Assembly (NCBI GenBank): GCA_947588655.1
Contig: CANPYS010000017.1
Span: 1-38,895, forward strand
Length of the DNA stretch: 38,895 nucleotides
Reading direction: 5' to 3'
DNA from: an uncultured Alphaproteobacteria bacterium
GTDB taxonomy: Bacteria; Pseudomonadota; Alphaproteobacteria; RF32; CAG-239
Shown in pieces: positions 7,080 through 16,372 of the stretch (the first letter of the stretch is position 1; each line of letters opens with the position of its first letter). Below the pieces are notes generated by a model that was not told where the DNA came from, ran no database searches, and saw only the letters and a program-made list of their open reading frames with translations. Both the position numbers and the translations under genes were made by a program.

Positions 7080-7156
7080 ATTTTTATAAAAAATGACTTG
7101 ATTTCTTTTTTAAATTTCACTAATCTGTTTATGTGAATTTTAAGCAAGGAGCAAAT

Positions 7157-7498
7157 ATGGTTAAAAGAAAAGTCCTAGAAAGATCAACACCTAGTGCTGT
7201 AGAGAAAACGATAAAAGGCTTGGGCGAAAATTTAAGAACAGCTCGTTTACGTCGCAAGCTGACAATAAAAGAAGTTGCTGATAAAATTGGTGTCGGTATT
7301 CGTGTGGTAAGTGATGCTGAGCACGGTAAACCAACAACTTCCATTAAAGTTTATATGGCTCTTTTATGGGTTTACGATTTGCTAGAATCGGCAGTAGATT
7401 TAGCAAACCCGCTAAAAGATGAAATTGGCTTGCGCTTATTCAGTCTAAAAGATCCTAAACGCAGTCGAAATAAGGAGACAATAGACAATGACTTCTAA
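7157..7498 (+). CDS. hipB: HipB-like antitoxin, XRE-type HTH regulator
   Basis: 113 aa from the ATG at 7157, which has AAGGAG five bases upstream; the track's GTG at 7133 has no such site. An XRE helix-turn-helix spans about residues 20-75 (LGENLRTARLRRKLTIKEVA ... VVSDAEHGKPTTSIKVYMAL). In HipBA systems this protein binds the operators and neutralises the HipA kinase. The downstream hipA start overlaps its end by 11 bases. It is cargo inserted between the repeat protein and the tape measure, and more AT-rich than its phage neighbours. Confidence 0.88.
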   Translation: MVKRKVLERSTPSAVEKTIKGLGENLRTARLRRKLTIKEVADKIGVGIRVVSDAEHGKPTTSIKVYMALLWVYDLLESAVDLANPLKDEIGLRLFSLKDPKRSRNKETIDNDF

Positions 7499-8759
7499 AA
7501 AGCAAGAATGCTTTGTATATATGACATTGCCCGGTCAAACCGACCAAATAACAGCGGGTAAATATGTTTTAGAAAAGACAGAACAAGGGATTGATGTTGG
7601 GCATTTTGTTTATGGCAGGTCTTACTTAAGTCGTGCTGATGCAGTTGAGATTGATCCTATAGAATTAAAACTAAAAAATAAAGTATTTAATACAGTTACT
7701 ATGAAGGGTGTCTTTGGGGCATTACGTGATGCTTCTCCTGACTATTGGGGCCGTAGAATCATTGAGCATAATTTAAAAGTTGCTCAGGCAGATGAAATGA
7801 CTTATTTACTTCAGTCGGCAGATGACCGTATAGGAGCTTTAGGGTTTGGACTTAATCAAACACCGCCTGCTCCAAATAGAGTATTTAATCAAAAAATACA
7901 GCTTGATAGATTGCAAAAAGAAGCAGAATTATTAATAAATGAGGAAGTAAAGCCTGAAAATCCTGTTACGGCACAAGTACAAGAACTTTTGCTCATTGGA
8001 ACCTCTATGGGGGGAGCTCGTCCAAAGGCAGTTATTGAAGATGATAATAAGCTGTGGGTGGCGAAATTCAACCGTTCAGATGATAAATGGAACAACGCAT
8101 TAGTTGAATATGCTATGCTGAAACTTGCAGAAAAATGCGGAATAGAAACAGCTTTAAGCAAGGTTGTTTCTGTTGCGGGAAAAGATGTCTTACTTGTCAA
8201 GCGTTTTGATAGAGAAAAAGCTTTAGATGGATATCTGAGATATCGGATGATAAGTTCATTAACAGTTTTGCAAGCCGGTGATGATTATACTCAGCGAGAA
8301 AAATGGTCTTATATTCGATTAGCAGAAGAGTTAAGGCGCATATCAAAACAAGCAAAACGTGATGCGGAACAGTTGTTCAGACGGATGGTATTTAATGCGC
8401 TTATTTCTAATACAGATGATCATCCGCGTAATCATGCTTTTATTGCACAGGATAAAAATTGGCAACTCTCACCTGCATATGACTTAACACCAAACCCGTT
8501 GGTGAGCATAGAACAACGTGATTTAGCAATGATTTGCGGTCGTATGGGACGTTTTGCTAATAAAGATAATTTGTTGTCAGAAGCAGATAAGTTCTTACTG
8601 AATCAAGATCAGGCAAAAAAAATTATTGATGATATCTATAAAATTGTAAAAAACGAATGGTATGCCATAGCAAGGTATGCAGGAGTAACCGAAACAGATT
8701 GTGAAAAAATTAAATCTTCTTTTGTTTATGAAGGATTTAATTATAATCAAAAATCTTAA
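7488..8759 (+). CDS. hipA: HipA-family Ser/Thr kinase toxin
   Basis: 423 aa, typical HipA length. An N-terminal beta domain spans about residues 10-110. GTSMGGARPK (171-180) is the Gly-rich ATP-binding loop. The catalytic loop SNTDDHPRN holds Asp310, and LSPAYDL holds the metal-binding Asp332. E. coli HipA phosphorylates glutamyl-tRNA synthetase and causes growth arrest; the target here is unknown. It is translationally coupled to hipB and followed by a terminator. In a prophage it may stabilise the element or block superinfecting phages (inference). Confidence 0.92.
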   Translation: MTSKKQECFVYMTLPGQTDQITAGKYVLEKTEQGIDVGHFVYGRSYLSRADAVEIDPIELKLKNKVFNTVTMKGVFGALRDASPDYWGRRIIEHNLKVAQADEMTYLLQSADDRIGALGFGLNQTPPAPNRVFNQKIQLDRLQKEAELLINEEVKPENPVTAQVQELLLIGTSMGGARPKAVIEDDNKLWVAKFNRSDDKWNNALVEYAMLKLAEKCGIETALSKVVSVAGKDVLLVKRFDREKALDGYLRYRMISSLTVLQAGDDYTQREKWSYIRLAEELRRISKQAKRDAEQLFRRMVFNALISNTDDHPRNHAFIAQDKNWQLSPAYDLTPNPLVSIEQRDLAMICGRMGRFANKDNLLSEADKFLLNQDQAKKIIDDIYKIVKNEWYAIARYAGVTETDCEKIKSSFVYEGFNYNQKS

Positions 8760-8784
8760 AAAGACAAACTTTCTGATAGATAAC

Positions 8785-8817
8785 CACCTCAAGGTTTAGG
8801 CCTTGGGGTGTTTTTTT
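8785..8817 (+). terminator. Terminator after hipA (copy B)
   Basis: Ten-bp stem CACCTCAAGG / CCTTGGGGTG, loop TTTAGG, then seven Ts. The tape-measure start follows 13 bases later. Confidence 0.87.
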
Positions 8818-8829
8818 ATGGAATAAAGA

Positions 8830-11475
8830 ATGAATACAGCGAAAAAACTTTCAATCAGACTTGAAGCGGTGGGTGGTGATAAGGTCCGACAAGAGTTCAA
8901 GAATATCGGCTCAGACGGACAGAAGGCCTTTCAGCGGATAACTCAGGTTATCACACCTGCAAATGATAACCTAAAAGTCTTGGATAATACAGCCAAGGCC
9001 TTTAATAATACCCTGAAACAGGCGGCATCGTTGGTCGGAGCATACCTTGGATTACGCAGTCTGACTTCGGCATTTAAGGGTATTGTGCAGACAAACAAAG
9101 AGTTTGAAAGCTTAATCGGATCCTTAAAAACGGTGACCGGTTCGGCCAAGGGCGCACAAGAGGCTTTTTCTATGATTGAACAGTTTGCGCTGGACACACC
9201 ATATCAGTTGGAAGAGATTATTGAAGCCTTTATTCGGTTAAAGGCGTTGGGCCTTGATGCCACATCTGAGGCCTTAACCTCATACGGAAATACCGCTTCG
9301 GCCTTTGGTAAAAATATTATGGATTTTACAAATGCCGTTTCTTCAGCTGTGATGCTGAATTTTAAGTCGCTTCGGACCTTTGGTATTCAAACGCAAGTCG
9401 AGGGTGACAAAGTCCTGTTCACTTTCCAAGGTATTACAACAAGTGTTGGTAAAAGTGCGCAAGAAATTGAAGCCTACTTAAAATCTATCGGTCTTGTGAA
9501 CTTTGGCGGCGCGATGAGGGAACAAATGGACACCATGGGTGGTGCCATGTCCAACATTGAAGATGCCATCAGTAAATTAGTCCGATCAGTTGGCGAAAAC
9601 GGTCTGAACAAGGCTCTGAAAGAGGCATTTTTGCAGTTCAATGAATTGCTGGACGGATCAGGTGAAGCGGCAAAAGCTATCGGCCAAACCTTGGCAGTTG
9701 CTGTCAACGTGGCAAGTAAAGCGTTCTTTACATTAGCCCAATACATTGAGCCGATTATCACGCTCTTAACTGTCCGGTTGGGTGCAAGCCTGGTTACAAA
9801 AGGAATTGCCCTGTTAAAGGCAAGCGTTGATGCGCTGAACGTTGCACTTATGGGAACCGGAAGTGCCGGAGCTTCTGCCACCCTCGGCCTTAAAATGATG
9901 TGGCAAGTTTCAAAAACGGCCGCTACACAGATGTACGCAACAGCGGTGGCGGCAAAGGTTCTTGCCGGTGCAGTCGGGCTTTTGAAAGGTATTATGGCAC
10001 TTCTTGGTGGTCCAAGCGGCTTAATTTTGCTTGTTGTCTATGGCCTTTATAAATTGATAGATAGTCATAATGTGGCAAAACATGCGGCAAATGATCACTC
10101 GGAAACCTTAGCAAAACTGAAGGAACAAATGGCCGAAACAGTCAAAGAAACAAATAACCTCGTTACCGCTCAAAGCAAGAATCAAGCTGTTGCCGAATGG
10201 TCGTATAAATTAAAGGTGGCAGAAAAGAACATTAAGGATCTGAAGGAAGAATTAAAAGATACCGGAGGAATTTCGTTCTTTCAACGCCATATGCCAAATA
10301 TGTTTTTGAAAGAGTATGAGATTTTTGCAAATGATCTGGCCGATATTCTTTCTCAGTCAAAATATAACTTGGAGGAATATGAGCGCGAGGTTTGGAACTT
10401 GGCGTCAGAATACCCGGATTTCAAACCGCAAGCTGACAAAATACAAGAAAAACTTTTGCTTTTGAAAGCAGCTGAGATAGATGCACAAAAGGCTCGAGAT
10501 GAGTTGAAATACATTCAAAACCCGGAACTCAGGCCGAAAGAAGAAAAGCCGGCAGTCCCGAAACTGCCTGTCCTGCCAAAAACTGACACATCAGCTTATG
10601 AAAAGACTATTGAGGACATCAAACAAAAGGTTTTTGAATTGCAGGATCCTTATGATCAGGCCATGCAAAAAGCGGCCAAATGGCGTGATGATGCCCTTCA
10701 AAACCTGGATAAAACCAAAGCCGGCTATGAGGATTTTAAAAATGATGTAAACCGGGTTTATGACGATATGGTTAAAAAAGCAGGCGAAGCCGCTCTTCAA
10801 AGTTCAACCGATTGGAAAGACGGTTTAACCCGAGGAATGAAAAGCGTTTATAACGATGCCTCGGATATGGCTTCCATGACCGAAAGTTTGATTAAGAATT
10901 CTTTCAAATCAATGGAAGATACGCTGACAAATTTTGTCATGACCGGTAAAGCGAACTTTGGAGACTTTGTTAACTCAGTTGTTGAGGGAATGGTTCGAAT
11001 GGCCATGCAATATGCTGTGATACAACCGCTTATGGGCGGTATTATGGGCTACTTCGGCATTCCGACAGCGCATACAGGAGGTGTTATTGGTACGGATTCT
11101 TTATCACTTAAGGCTGTTAGTCCAAGCGTTTTTGAAAATGCTCCCCGTTTTCATACCGGAGGTTTGGTCGGCGGCGAGATTCCGATTATCGCGAAAAAAG
11201 GCGAAACGGTATTCACACCGGGACAGATGAAAGCATTGGGCGCAGAGTTAAATTCAAAACCGCCGGTTTATGTCAATGTGAATGTTGTCAATAAGGCTTC
11301 AGGTACCAGAACAACAGCAAACCCCACACGCGACATAAACGGCAATGTTAATCTGGGTATCATTGTTGAGCAGATTGAAGGCGTAATTGGTAAAAACATC
11401 AGTAAAGGTGAGGGCTTATCGCCGATTCTGGAACAAAGGTATGCGTTAAATCCGGCTTATGGGAGTTATAGATGA
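8830..11475 (+). CDS. Tail tape measure protein (lambda gpH-like)
   Basis: 881 aa; lambda gpH is 853. It has an N-terminal coiled coil, hydrophobic stretches at about residues 290-410 including GLILLVVYGLYKLI, a second coiled coil (430-650), and near the C-terminus LTNFVMTGKANFGDFVNSVV, the conserved lambda tape-measure C-terminal motif. It sets tail length and is threaded through the tube, escorted by the G/GT chaperones. GGA lies about 8 bases before the ATG. Its first 160 bases are duplicated on the other side of hipBA. Confidence 0.95.
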   Translation: MNTAKKLSIRLEAVGGDKVRQEFKNIGSDGQKAFQRITQVITPANDNLKVLDNTAKAFNNTLKQAASLVGAYLGLRSLTSAFKGIVQTNKEFESLIGSLKTVTGSAKGAQEAFSMIEQFALDTPYQLEEIIEAFIRLKALGLDATSEALTSYGNTASAFGKNIMDFTNAVSSAVMLNFKSLRTFGIQTQVEGDKVLFTFQGITTSVGKSAQEIEAYLKSIGLVNFGGAMREQMDTMGGAMSNIEDAISKLVRSVGENGLNKALKEAFLQFNELLDGSGEAAKAIGQTLAVAVNVASKAFFTLAQYIEPIITLLTVRLGASLVTKGIALLKASVDALNVALMGTGSAGASATLGLKMMWQVSKTAATQMYATAVAAKVLAGAVGLLKGIMALLGGPSGLILLVVYGLYKLIDSHNVAKHAANDHSETLAKLKEQMAETVKETNNLVTAQSKNQAVAEWSYKLKVAEKNIKDLKEELKDTGGISFFQRHMPNMFLKEYEIFANDLADILSQSKYNLEEYEREVWNLASEYPDFKPQADKIQEKLLLLKAAEIDAQKARDELKYIQNPELRPKEEKPAVPKLPVLPKTDTSAYEKTIEDIKQKVFELQDPYDQAMQKAAKWRDDALQNLDKTKAGYEDFKNDVNRVYDDMVKKAGEAALQSSTDWKDGLTRGMKSVYNDASDMASMTESLIKNSFKSMEDTLTNFVMTGKANFGDFVNSVVEGMVRMAMQYAVIQPLMGGIMGYFGIPTAHTGGVIGTDSLSLKAVSPSVFENAPRFHTGGLVGGEIPIIAKKGETVFTPGQMKALGAELNSKPPVYVNVNVVNKASGTRTTANPTRDINGNVNLGIIVEQIEGVIGKNISKGEGLSPILEQRYALNPAYGSYR

Positions 11476-11954
11476 CAGTAATTTTTCCAGAGAAACTGCC
11501 TTATCCGACAACAGAAGGCTATACCATAAAACCAGGTGAAGCTATTGTGCGAACTGATATGGAAGCTGGTCCAGCAAGACAAAGGCGGCGTTATGAACAA
11601 ACACCATCTAAAATTGCTGTTCGTTGGGTCATGAACCGAGAGCAATTTTCACTTTTTGAAGCGTGGTATAAATATTATGCAAAAGAAGGTGCCGAGTGGT
11701 TTGTTATAACACTTTTAGGTGGTCTTGGCCTGTTAAAACAAGAAGCTAGATTTACTCAACAGTTTGAAGCAAAACTTCTCAACGGATATTTATGGGAAAT
11801 TACATCTGAGCTTGAAGTTCGCGATAGGCCAACACTTTCTGATGGTGCATTAGCAATTTTATTAGACAATGACTATGAAAAATTAGCAAATGCTGTAGAT
11901 CGCTTACACTATTTCATTCATACTGAATATCCACAATTTATTAAGGTTTTATAA
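11472..11954 (+). CDS. Minor tail protein in the M slot
   Basis: 160 aa, overlapping the tape-measure stop by 4 bases. A central segment (VRWVMNREQFSLFEAWYKYY) and a following Gly-rich loop and beta pair (SELEVRDRPTLSD) resemble small tail-tip assembly proteins encoded right after the tape measure. I cannot name a family securely. From here to 14188 base composition is more AT-rich than in the flanking genes, which suggests a swapped module. Confidence 0.65.
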   Translation: MTVIFPEKLPYPTTEGYTIKPGEAIVRTDMEAGPARQRRRYEQTPSKIAVRWVMNREQFSLFEAWYKYYAKEGAEWFVITLLGGLGLLKQEARFTQQFEAKLLNGYLWEITSELEVRDRPTLSDGALAILLDNDYEKLANAVDRLHYFIHTEYPQFIKVL

Positions 11955-11955
11955 A

Positions 11956-12768
11956 ATGGCAAATATGGAAGAAAGACTTCAAGCTGTAGTTTCCCAGGCC
12001 GAGGCAGATGGCGAAATATGGCATACAATAATTCATGGTAACAGTAAAACGAGTATTCCAACGAATAGCGGTAATGTGCCAACAGTTGCCAAGCAATTAA
12101 AGGATGTTCATGATGAAGTAGTTAATGGCGTTATTGACTACTTAACTGAATGCAGAGATGCTTGTGACCTAGCGCTTCAAACTAAGACGGAAACGATTGC
12201 AATTAAAAATGAAACAAATTTGATAAAAAACGATACAGAAACTATTAAAAATGAAACCGAAAACCTTAAAAACCAGTCTCAGGCCATTTTTAACAATATC
12301 GCTAATGCAACAAGTTCCTCTGTTTTAACAATTCAAAGCGAAGGAAATGCACAGGTATCAAATGTCAGAAGTGCAGTTGCTGAGCAAATTGCAGAAGCAA
12401 TAAGTCAAGCAAACAGAGCTGAGGTAGCCACAAGTTCAAAAGCAAACTTAGATTTTTCAAATATTGCACCAACTACTGCGGCTAAAATAGGGATTATTGG
12501 TTGGGTTGCGCCAGATTGGTCAAGACGCCAAGTTTTTGCATCTGAAACAGACCATACCATAAGTCAATATGGTTGGATATTGATGAGAAACGTTATTTAT
12601 AACAGTTCACTGAGCGGATATATCAATGGAAATCTTGTATTTCGACAATATGGAAACTACGGCCATTGGGAAGAATATAACAGTCTTATGTTTTTAGTAA
12701 GTCCGGGTGACGTTGTAAAACTTGTTGGTGGCGGTGAATTAACTTTCATGCCTTGCAAAGGAGTATAA
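11956..12768 (+). CDS. Tail fibre/tip protein A, paralogue of the next gene
   Basis: 270 aa, starting one base after the preceding stop. Residues 1-60 (EERLQAVVSQAEADGEIWHT ... VAKQLKDV) match the start of the next gene closely. A coiled coil with repeats such as IKNETNLIKNDTETIKNETE follows. The C-terminal 100 residues (WVAPDWSRRQ ... GSGELTF-like end with FMPCKG) are unrelated to the neighbour. The layout is a shared anchor, a trimeric stalk and a private tip, as in receptor-binding fibres. No catalytic motif is visible. Confidence 0.75.
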   Translation: MANMEERLQAVVSQAEADGEIWHTIIHGNSKTSIPTNSGNVPTVAKQLKDVHDEVVNGVIDYLTECRDACDLALQTKTETIAIKNETNLIKNDTETIKNETENLKNQSQAIFNNIANATSSSVLTIQSEGNAQVSNVRSAVAEQIAEAISQANRAEVATSSKANLDFSNIAPTTAAKIGIIGWVAPDWSRRQVFASETDHTISQYGWILMRNVIYNSSLSGYINGNLVFRQYGNYGHWEEYNSLMFLVSPGDVVKLVGGGELTFMPCKGV

Positions 12769-12769
12769 A

Positions 12770-14188
12770 ATGCCAAATTTAGAAGAAAAACTTCAAACTG
12801 TTGTTTCTCAATCAGAAATAGATAGTTCAAAATGGCATATTATAATTCATGGAGATGACACAACAACTGTACCTACCGATAATGGAGATGTGCCTTCTGT
12901 TGCAAAACAGTTAAAAGACGTGCGAGCGGAAATAATTAATGGGTTGGAAGATTATGTTGGTGATTGTCGGCAAGCCAAAGCTGATGCTTTGCAGATAAAG
13001 TCCGAAACAGAAAGTATAAAAAATGATGTTAATATGTTGAAAGGACAAACGAAAAACCTAAGAGATGAAACGGAGACATTGAAAGAATTATCTCAAACCA
13101 CATATAACAGCATTGCCAGTGCAACTTCTGCCTCTATAGCACAGATCCAGTCTGAAGGCTCTGTTCAGGTAGCGTTGGCAACTGCACAGGCAGAACGTGC
13201 ACTATCTTATGCCCAAAATGCGGCATCAACACCCCTTGGCACAAAACTTACTATCCCTGCAAGTTCAAAGGTTCCTGATGGATATGAGCCCGTTTGGTTT
13301 AAAAACACGATAACGAGAGAGCGTTATCCGGACTTTTTTAGTCAATTGGTGGATACAAACAGTTTAGTTTTGATTAGCGAGGAGACATATGATAGCCAGG
13401 TAGAAATTTATGGGATGTGCGCTAGTTATGTGAAAGTGGACAATAATACACTTATTTTGCCTTTATTAGTTAATTTTGGGCGCGGTGGTACAATTAATAA
13501 TTTGGGAAATGTTGAATTAGATCAATTTCAAGGCCATTGGCATGAAATGGTCTATCGTCAAGATTCAAGCTCATCTGGCTACAGATCCGACATTTTTGGA
13601 ACGAATGGTTACACTACAGGCAGTTATACAAACACAAGTGGTTCAGATGAATGGATGCAACGCCTTGGAAATCGCACAAACGATGCTCTGTGTGCCATTA
13701 CGCCTATTACTGACTATACAAACGGTATTCCAAGAATTGGTCCAGAGACAAGACCAAAGGCATACTATGAGCTGACATACATAAAATGCGCTGATGTTAC
13801 TAGACCTTTGACAACTGAGGAAACGGCAGAACTCAGAAACTTAGTGATTTTATTACAACAGAAAGTAGAAGAAGCGGAAAACCGAATAGTATGTTCAAAG
13901 ACATCTACAAGATGGGTAGAAAAAGATAAAAAAACTGGTCTCATAAAACAAGGTGGAAAAGTTACGATTTCTACTAAAGGAGCGGTCACTTTTCCTGAAA
14001 AATTTCCAAATGCTGTTATTAGTGTTATTGTTACGCCAAACGAAATCCCAACCAATGCTACAAGTGATAATAACTATGTAGCATGTGCATTAAATATAAC
14101 AAATAGTTCTTTTGTAATAAAGTATTACGATTCTGACTCCTCTGAAGTGCGGTCTGGTGTTATTTCGTGGTCAGCTATAGGGTATTAA
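12770..14188 (+). CDS. Tail fibre protein B with collar-like and gp53-like C-terminus
   Basis: 472 aa. It has the same N-terminal anchor (EEKLQTVVSQSEIDSSKWHI) and coiled coil as the preceding protein. Then come a tail-collar-like region (LPLLVNFGRGG, DQFQGHWHE with paired His, PRIGPETRPKAYYELTYIK), a short coiled coil (LRNLVILLQQKVEEAENR) and a C-terminal beta domain ending GVISWSAIGY, like gp53-type fibre tips. The HxH may bind metal in a fibre trimer. It is probably the main receptor-binding protein. One base separates it from fibre A. Confidence 0.82.
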   Translation: MPNLEEKLQTVVSQSEIDSSKWHIIIHGDDTTTVPTDNGDVPSVAKQLKDVRAEIINGLEDYVGDCRQAKADALQIKSETESIKNDVNMLKGQTKNLRDETETLKELSQTTYNSIASATSASIAQIQSEGSVQVALATAQAERALSYAQNAASTPLGTKLTIPASSKVPDGYEPVWFKNTITRERYPDFFSQLVDTNSLVLISEETYDSQVEIYGMCASYVKVDNNTLILPLLVNFGRGGTINNLGNVELDQFQGHWHEMVYRQDSSSSGYRSDIFGTNGYTTGSYTNTSGSDEWMQRLGNRTNDALCAITPITDYTNGIPRIGPETRPKAYYELTYIKCADVTRPLTTEETAELRNLVILLQQKVEEAENRIVCSKTSTRWVEKDKKTGLIKQGGKVTISTKGAVTFPEKFPNAVISVIVTPNEIPTNATSDNNYVACALNITNSSFVIKYYDSDSSEVRSGVISWSAIGY

Positions 14189-14199
14189 AGGGAGGAATA

Positions 14200-14742
14200 A
14201 TGACCGATACAACGCTTTCAGAAGCACTAAAAGAAGCCTATGCTTCAGCTCCGAGTGATGTGATTTTACTTCACACCTTGGAGCTTCGACACCCGACATT
14301 TGTTGATGACTATGGGAACTCGACAGCCATTCGCGTGGTCCGGGATCACGTCAGCCACACTTGTACGCTTGAAAACTCGGCTCCGCTTAATCCGGGTGAA
14401 GCTGTGGAGTTTGTGGCCATGGCCTTTGATTTGGAATTGCCACCGGTCAACAACACGCCGACACCTGAGATTTCGGTCACGATCGACAACGTTTCAACCG
14501 AGATGATCGCTTATCTTGACCGAGCGATTGAAACACAAGACATGATCGAGCTGACATACCGCCCATATCTGTCTGACGACCTGACAACGCCACAGATGGA
14601 TCCGCCGATAACCCTGGTTATTACAGATATTCATGTGGACTGTTACAAAATATCAGCAACGGCTCGCATGATGGACATCGGAAATAAGTCGTTTCCGAGT
14701 GAAAACTATACCGTTAAAAACTATCCGGGATTAACACGATGA
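14200..14742 (+). CDS. DUF1833 family tail protein (L slot)
   Basis: 180 aa from the ATG at 14200, preceded by GGGAGG; the track's start 33 bases upstream has no comparable site. The pattern LHTLELRHPTF ... VEFVAMAFDLELP ... DIHVDCYKISATARMMDIG ... NYPGLTR is the DUF1833 family. These proteins lie directly before NlpC/P60 and J genes in siphophages, in the slot of lambda gpL, a tail-tip component. The next gene overlaps its stop by 4 bases. Confidence 0.85.
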   Translation: MTDTTLSEALKEAYASAPSDVILLHTLELRHPTFVDDYGNSTAIRVVRDHVSHTCTLENSAPLNPGEAVEFVAMAFDLELPPVNNTPTPEISVTIDNVSTEMIAYLDRAIETQDMIELTYRPYLSDDLTTPQMDPPITLVITDIHVDCYKISATARMMDIGNKSFPSENYTVKNYPGLTR

Positions 14743-15143
14743 CACATTTTGCTTGTAAATATATAGGCTTGCCCTGGGTTGCAGGTGCGCAAGGCCCTGA
14801 TGAATTTGACTGTTGGGGAATGGTGCGCTGGATCCTGAAGCACGAATACGGCATAGAAGTGCCGGCGGTAAATGTTAATCCGGATAATCTTAGGAGCGTT
14901 TTAATCGCATTCAAAAAGGATCCTGCTCTCCGGGCGTTTAATGAGGTTGAAAAACCGCAAGACGGTGATGTTGTCCTGCTTCGTCAGTCAAAACATCCGG
15001 TTCATGCCGGCTTATGGTTAGACGCAGACGGCGGTGGTGTTTTACATTGTTGCCGCGATGCCGGTGTTATCTTTCAAAACTTACCATCAATGCGCCTGTG
15101 CGGGTGGCAAATAGACAGCTATTATCGAGTAAAAGGAAAATAA
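14739..15143 (+). CDS. NlpC/P60 family tail-tip peptidase (lambda gpK-like)
   Basis: 134 aa. DEFDCWGMVRW holds the predicted nucleophile Cys25, and HPVHAGLWL the catalytic His89. The start PWVAGAQGPDEFDCWG is typical of phage cell-wall peptidases. It cleaves peptidoglycan stem peptides during DNA entry and is built into the tail tip. Only the NlpC half is present; lambda gpK also has an N-terminal Mov34-like part. It is followed by the fic insertion rather than directly by an I/J-type gene. Confidence 0.9.
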   Translation: MTHFACKYIGLPWVAGAQGPDEFDCWGMVRWILKHEYGIEVPAVNVNPDNLRSVLIAFKKDPALRAFNEVEKPQDGDVVLLRQSKHPVHAGLWLDADGGGVLHCCRDAGVIFQNLPSMRLCGWQIDSYYRVKGK

Positions 15144-15212
15144 AAATTCCAGAAAAAATATATCAGATTTCTGGAAAATTATGCATTTTTTTAGATTATT
15201 ACTAAAAATAAC

Positions 15213-15260
15213 TTGCAATTGCGGAGAAAAAACGTCATAATCTCCGCAAATAATGCGGAG
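15213..15260 (+). promoter_or_regulatory. fic promoter with overlapping TGCGGAG operator triad (5' copy)
   Basis: TTGCAA (15213), 17 bases, CATAAT (15236) is a plausible promoter. TGCGGAG at 15220, TCCGCA at 15243 and TGCGGAG at 15254 overlap it with spacings 16 and 5. The last copy also supplies the ribosome site. The same triad with the same spacing follows the gene. Confidence 0.55.
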
Positions 15261-15265
15261 GAAAT

Positions 15266-16372
15266 ATGTATATTCACGAATTAAAAGACTGGCCTAAGTT
15301 TATATGGAAACAGGAAAAGATTTCAAATCTTTTAGCTGAAGTATCATTTTTACAAGGAAATATCTTAGGAAAAATGAAAGCCCTTGGATTTACATTTCAA
15401 CAAGAGGCTATACTTCAAAGTATGACTGATGAAATTACAAAATCCAGTGAAATAGAGGGTGAATTGCTTAATACAGAGCAAGTTAGATCATCTATCGCAA
15501 GACGATTGAATATTAACAATAGCAATCCTGTTACAAGTAGTCATCATATTGACGGAATTGTAGAAATGATGATTGATGCAACGCATAATTATAAGGAAGA
15601 TATTACTCTTAAACGATTATGCGGATGGCATGCATCATTATTTCCAACAGGTTATAGTGGTATGTATAAAATCGTTGTAGGGAAACTGCGTGATGACAAA
15701 GATGGACCGATGCAAGTAGTATCGTCTGATATGGGGAGATCTATCGTTTATTACGAAGCTCCTTCTGCAGATAAATTGCCAACTTATGTTAACGACTTCT
15801 TAGACTGGACTAATAATGAAAAGACTATTCATCCAATTATCAAAACGGCCATAACGCACTTGTGGTTTATTACCTTGCATCCTTTTGAAGATGGAAACGG
15901 TCGTATTACCAGAGCTTTAACAGATATGATGCTTTCTAGAGCAGAGGATACCCCGTATAGATTTTATAGTATGTCAGCTCAAATTCAAAAAGATAAAAAA
16001 GAGTATTATAATGTTTTAGAAAGAACTCAAAAGGGAAGTTTAGATATAACAGAATGGTTAGAATGGTTTTTGCAGTGCTTAACCAAAGCTATTCATAATT
16101 CGGATGAGTTAATGGATAAGATTGTTCATAAAGCATTTTGCTGGCAAGAATTTAATAAAATTGATCTGGATCAAAATCAGCGAAAGATCATTAATATGCT
16201 TTTAGATGGTTTTGAAGGTAATTTGACATCCAGTAAGTGGGCTAAAATATGTAAATGTTCGCAAGATACGGCCACACGTTCTATAAAATACTTAATAGAA
16301 AAAAATATTTTAGAACAAGAAGGATCTGGTCGTAGCACACATTACGTATTAAAATGCGGAGAAAAAGATTGA
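15266..16372 (+). CDS. Fic family protein with N-terminal DUF4172 and C-terminal winged HTH
   Basis: 368 aa with GGAGG five bases upstream. The N-terminal part (MKALGFTFQQEAILQSMTDE) is DUF4172-like. SSEIEGE (60-66) matches the inhibitory motif (S/T)xxxE(G/N) ahead of the Fic core, i.e. class II. HPFEDGNGR (205-213) is the complete catalytic motif, so AMP transfer to a target protein is expected. The C-terminal 70 residues form a winged HTH (WAKICKCSQDTATRSIKYLI). The HTH and the repeats on both sides suggest autoregulation. It sits between K and J with its own promoter and terminator as cargo. The target is unknown. Confidence 0.92.
   Translation: MYIHELKDWPKFIWKQEKISNLLAEVSFLQGNILGKMKALGFTFQQEAILQSMTDEITKSSEIEGELLNTEQVRSSIARRLNINNSNPVTSSHHIDGIVEMMIDATHNYKEDITLKRLCGWHASLFPTGYSGMYKIVVGKLRDDKDGPMQVVSSDMGRSIVYYEAPSADKLPTYVNDFLDWTNNEKTIHPIIKTAITHLWFITLHPFEDGNGRITRALTDMMLSRAEDTPYRFYSMSAQIQKDKKEYYNVLERTQKGSLDITEWLEWFLQCLTKAIHNSDELMDKIVHKAFCWQEFNKIDLDQNQRKIINMLLDGFEGNLTSSKWAKICKCSQDTATRSIKYLIEKNILEQEGSGRSTHYVLKCGEKD

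Noticed and set aside
9474-9881. Antisense 135-aa ORF in the tape measure gene
   Set aside because: Shadow frame opposite a well-supported long gene.
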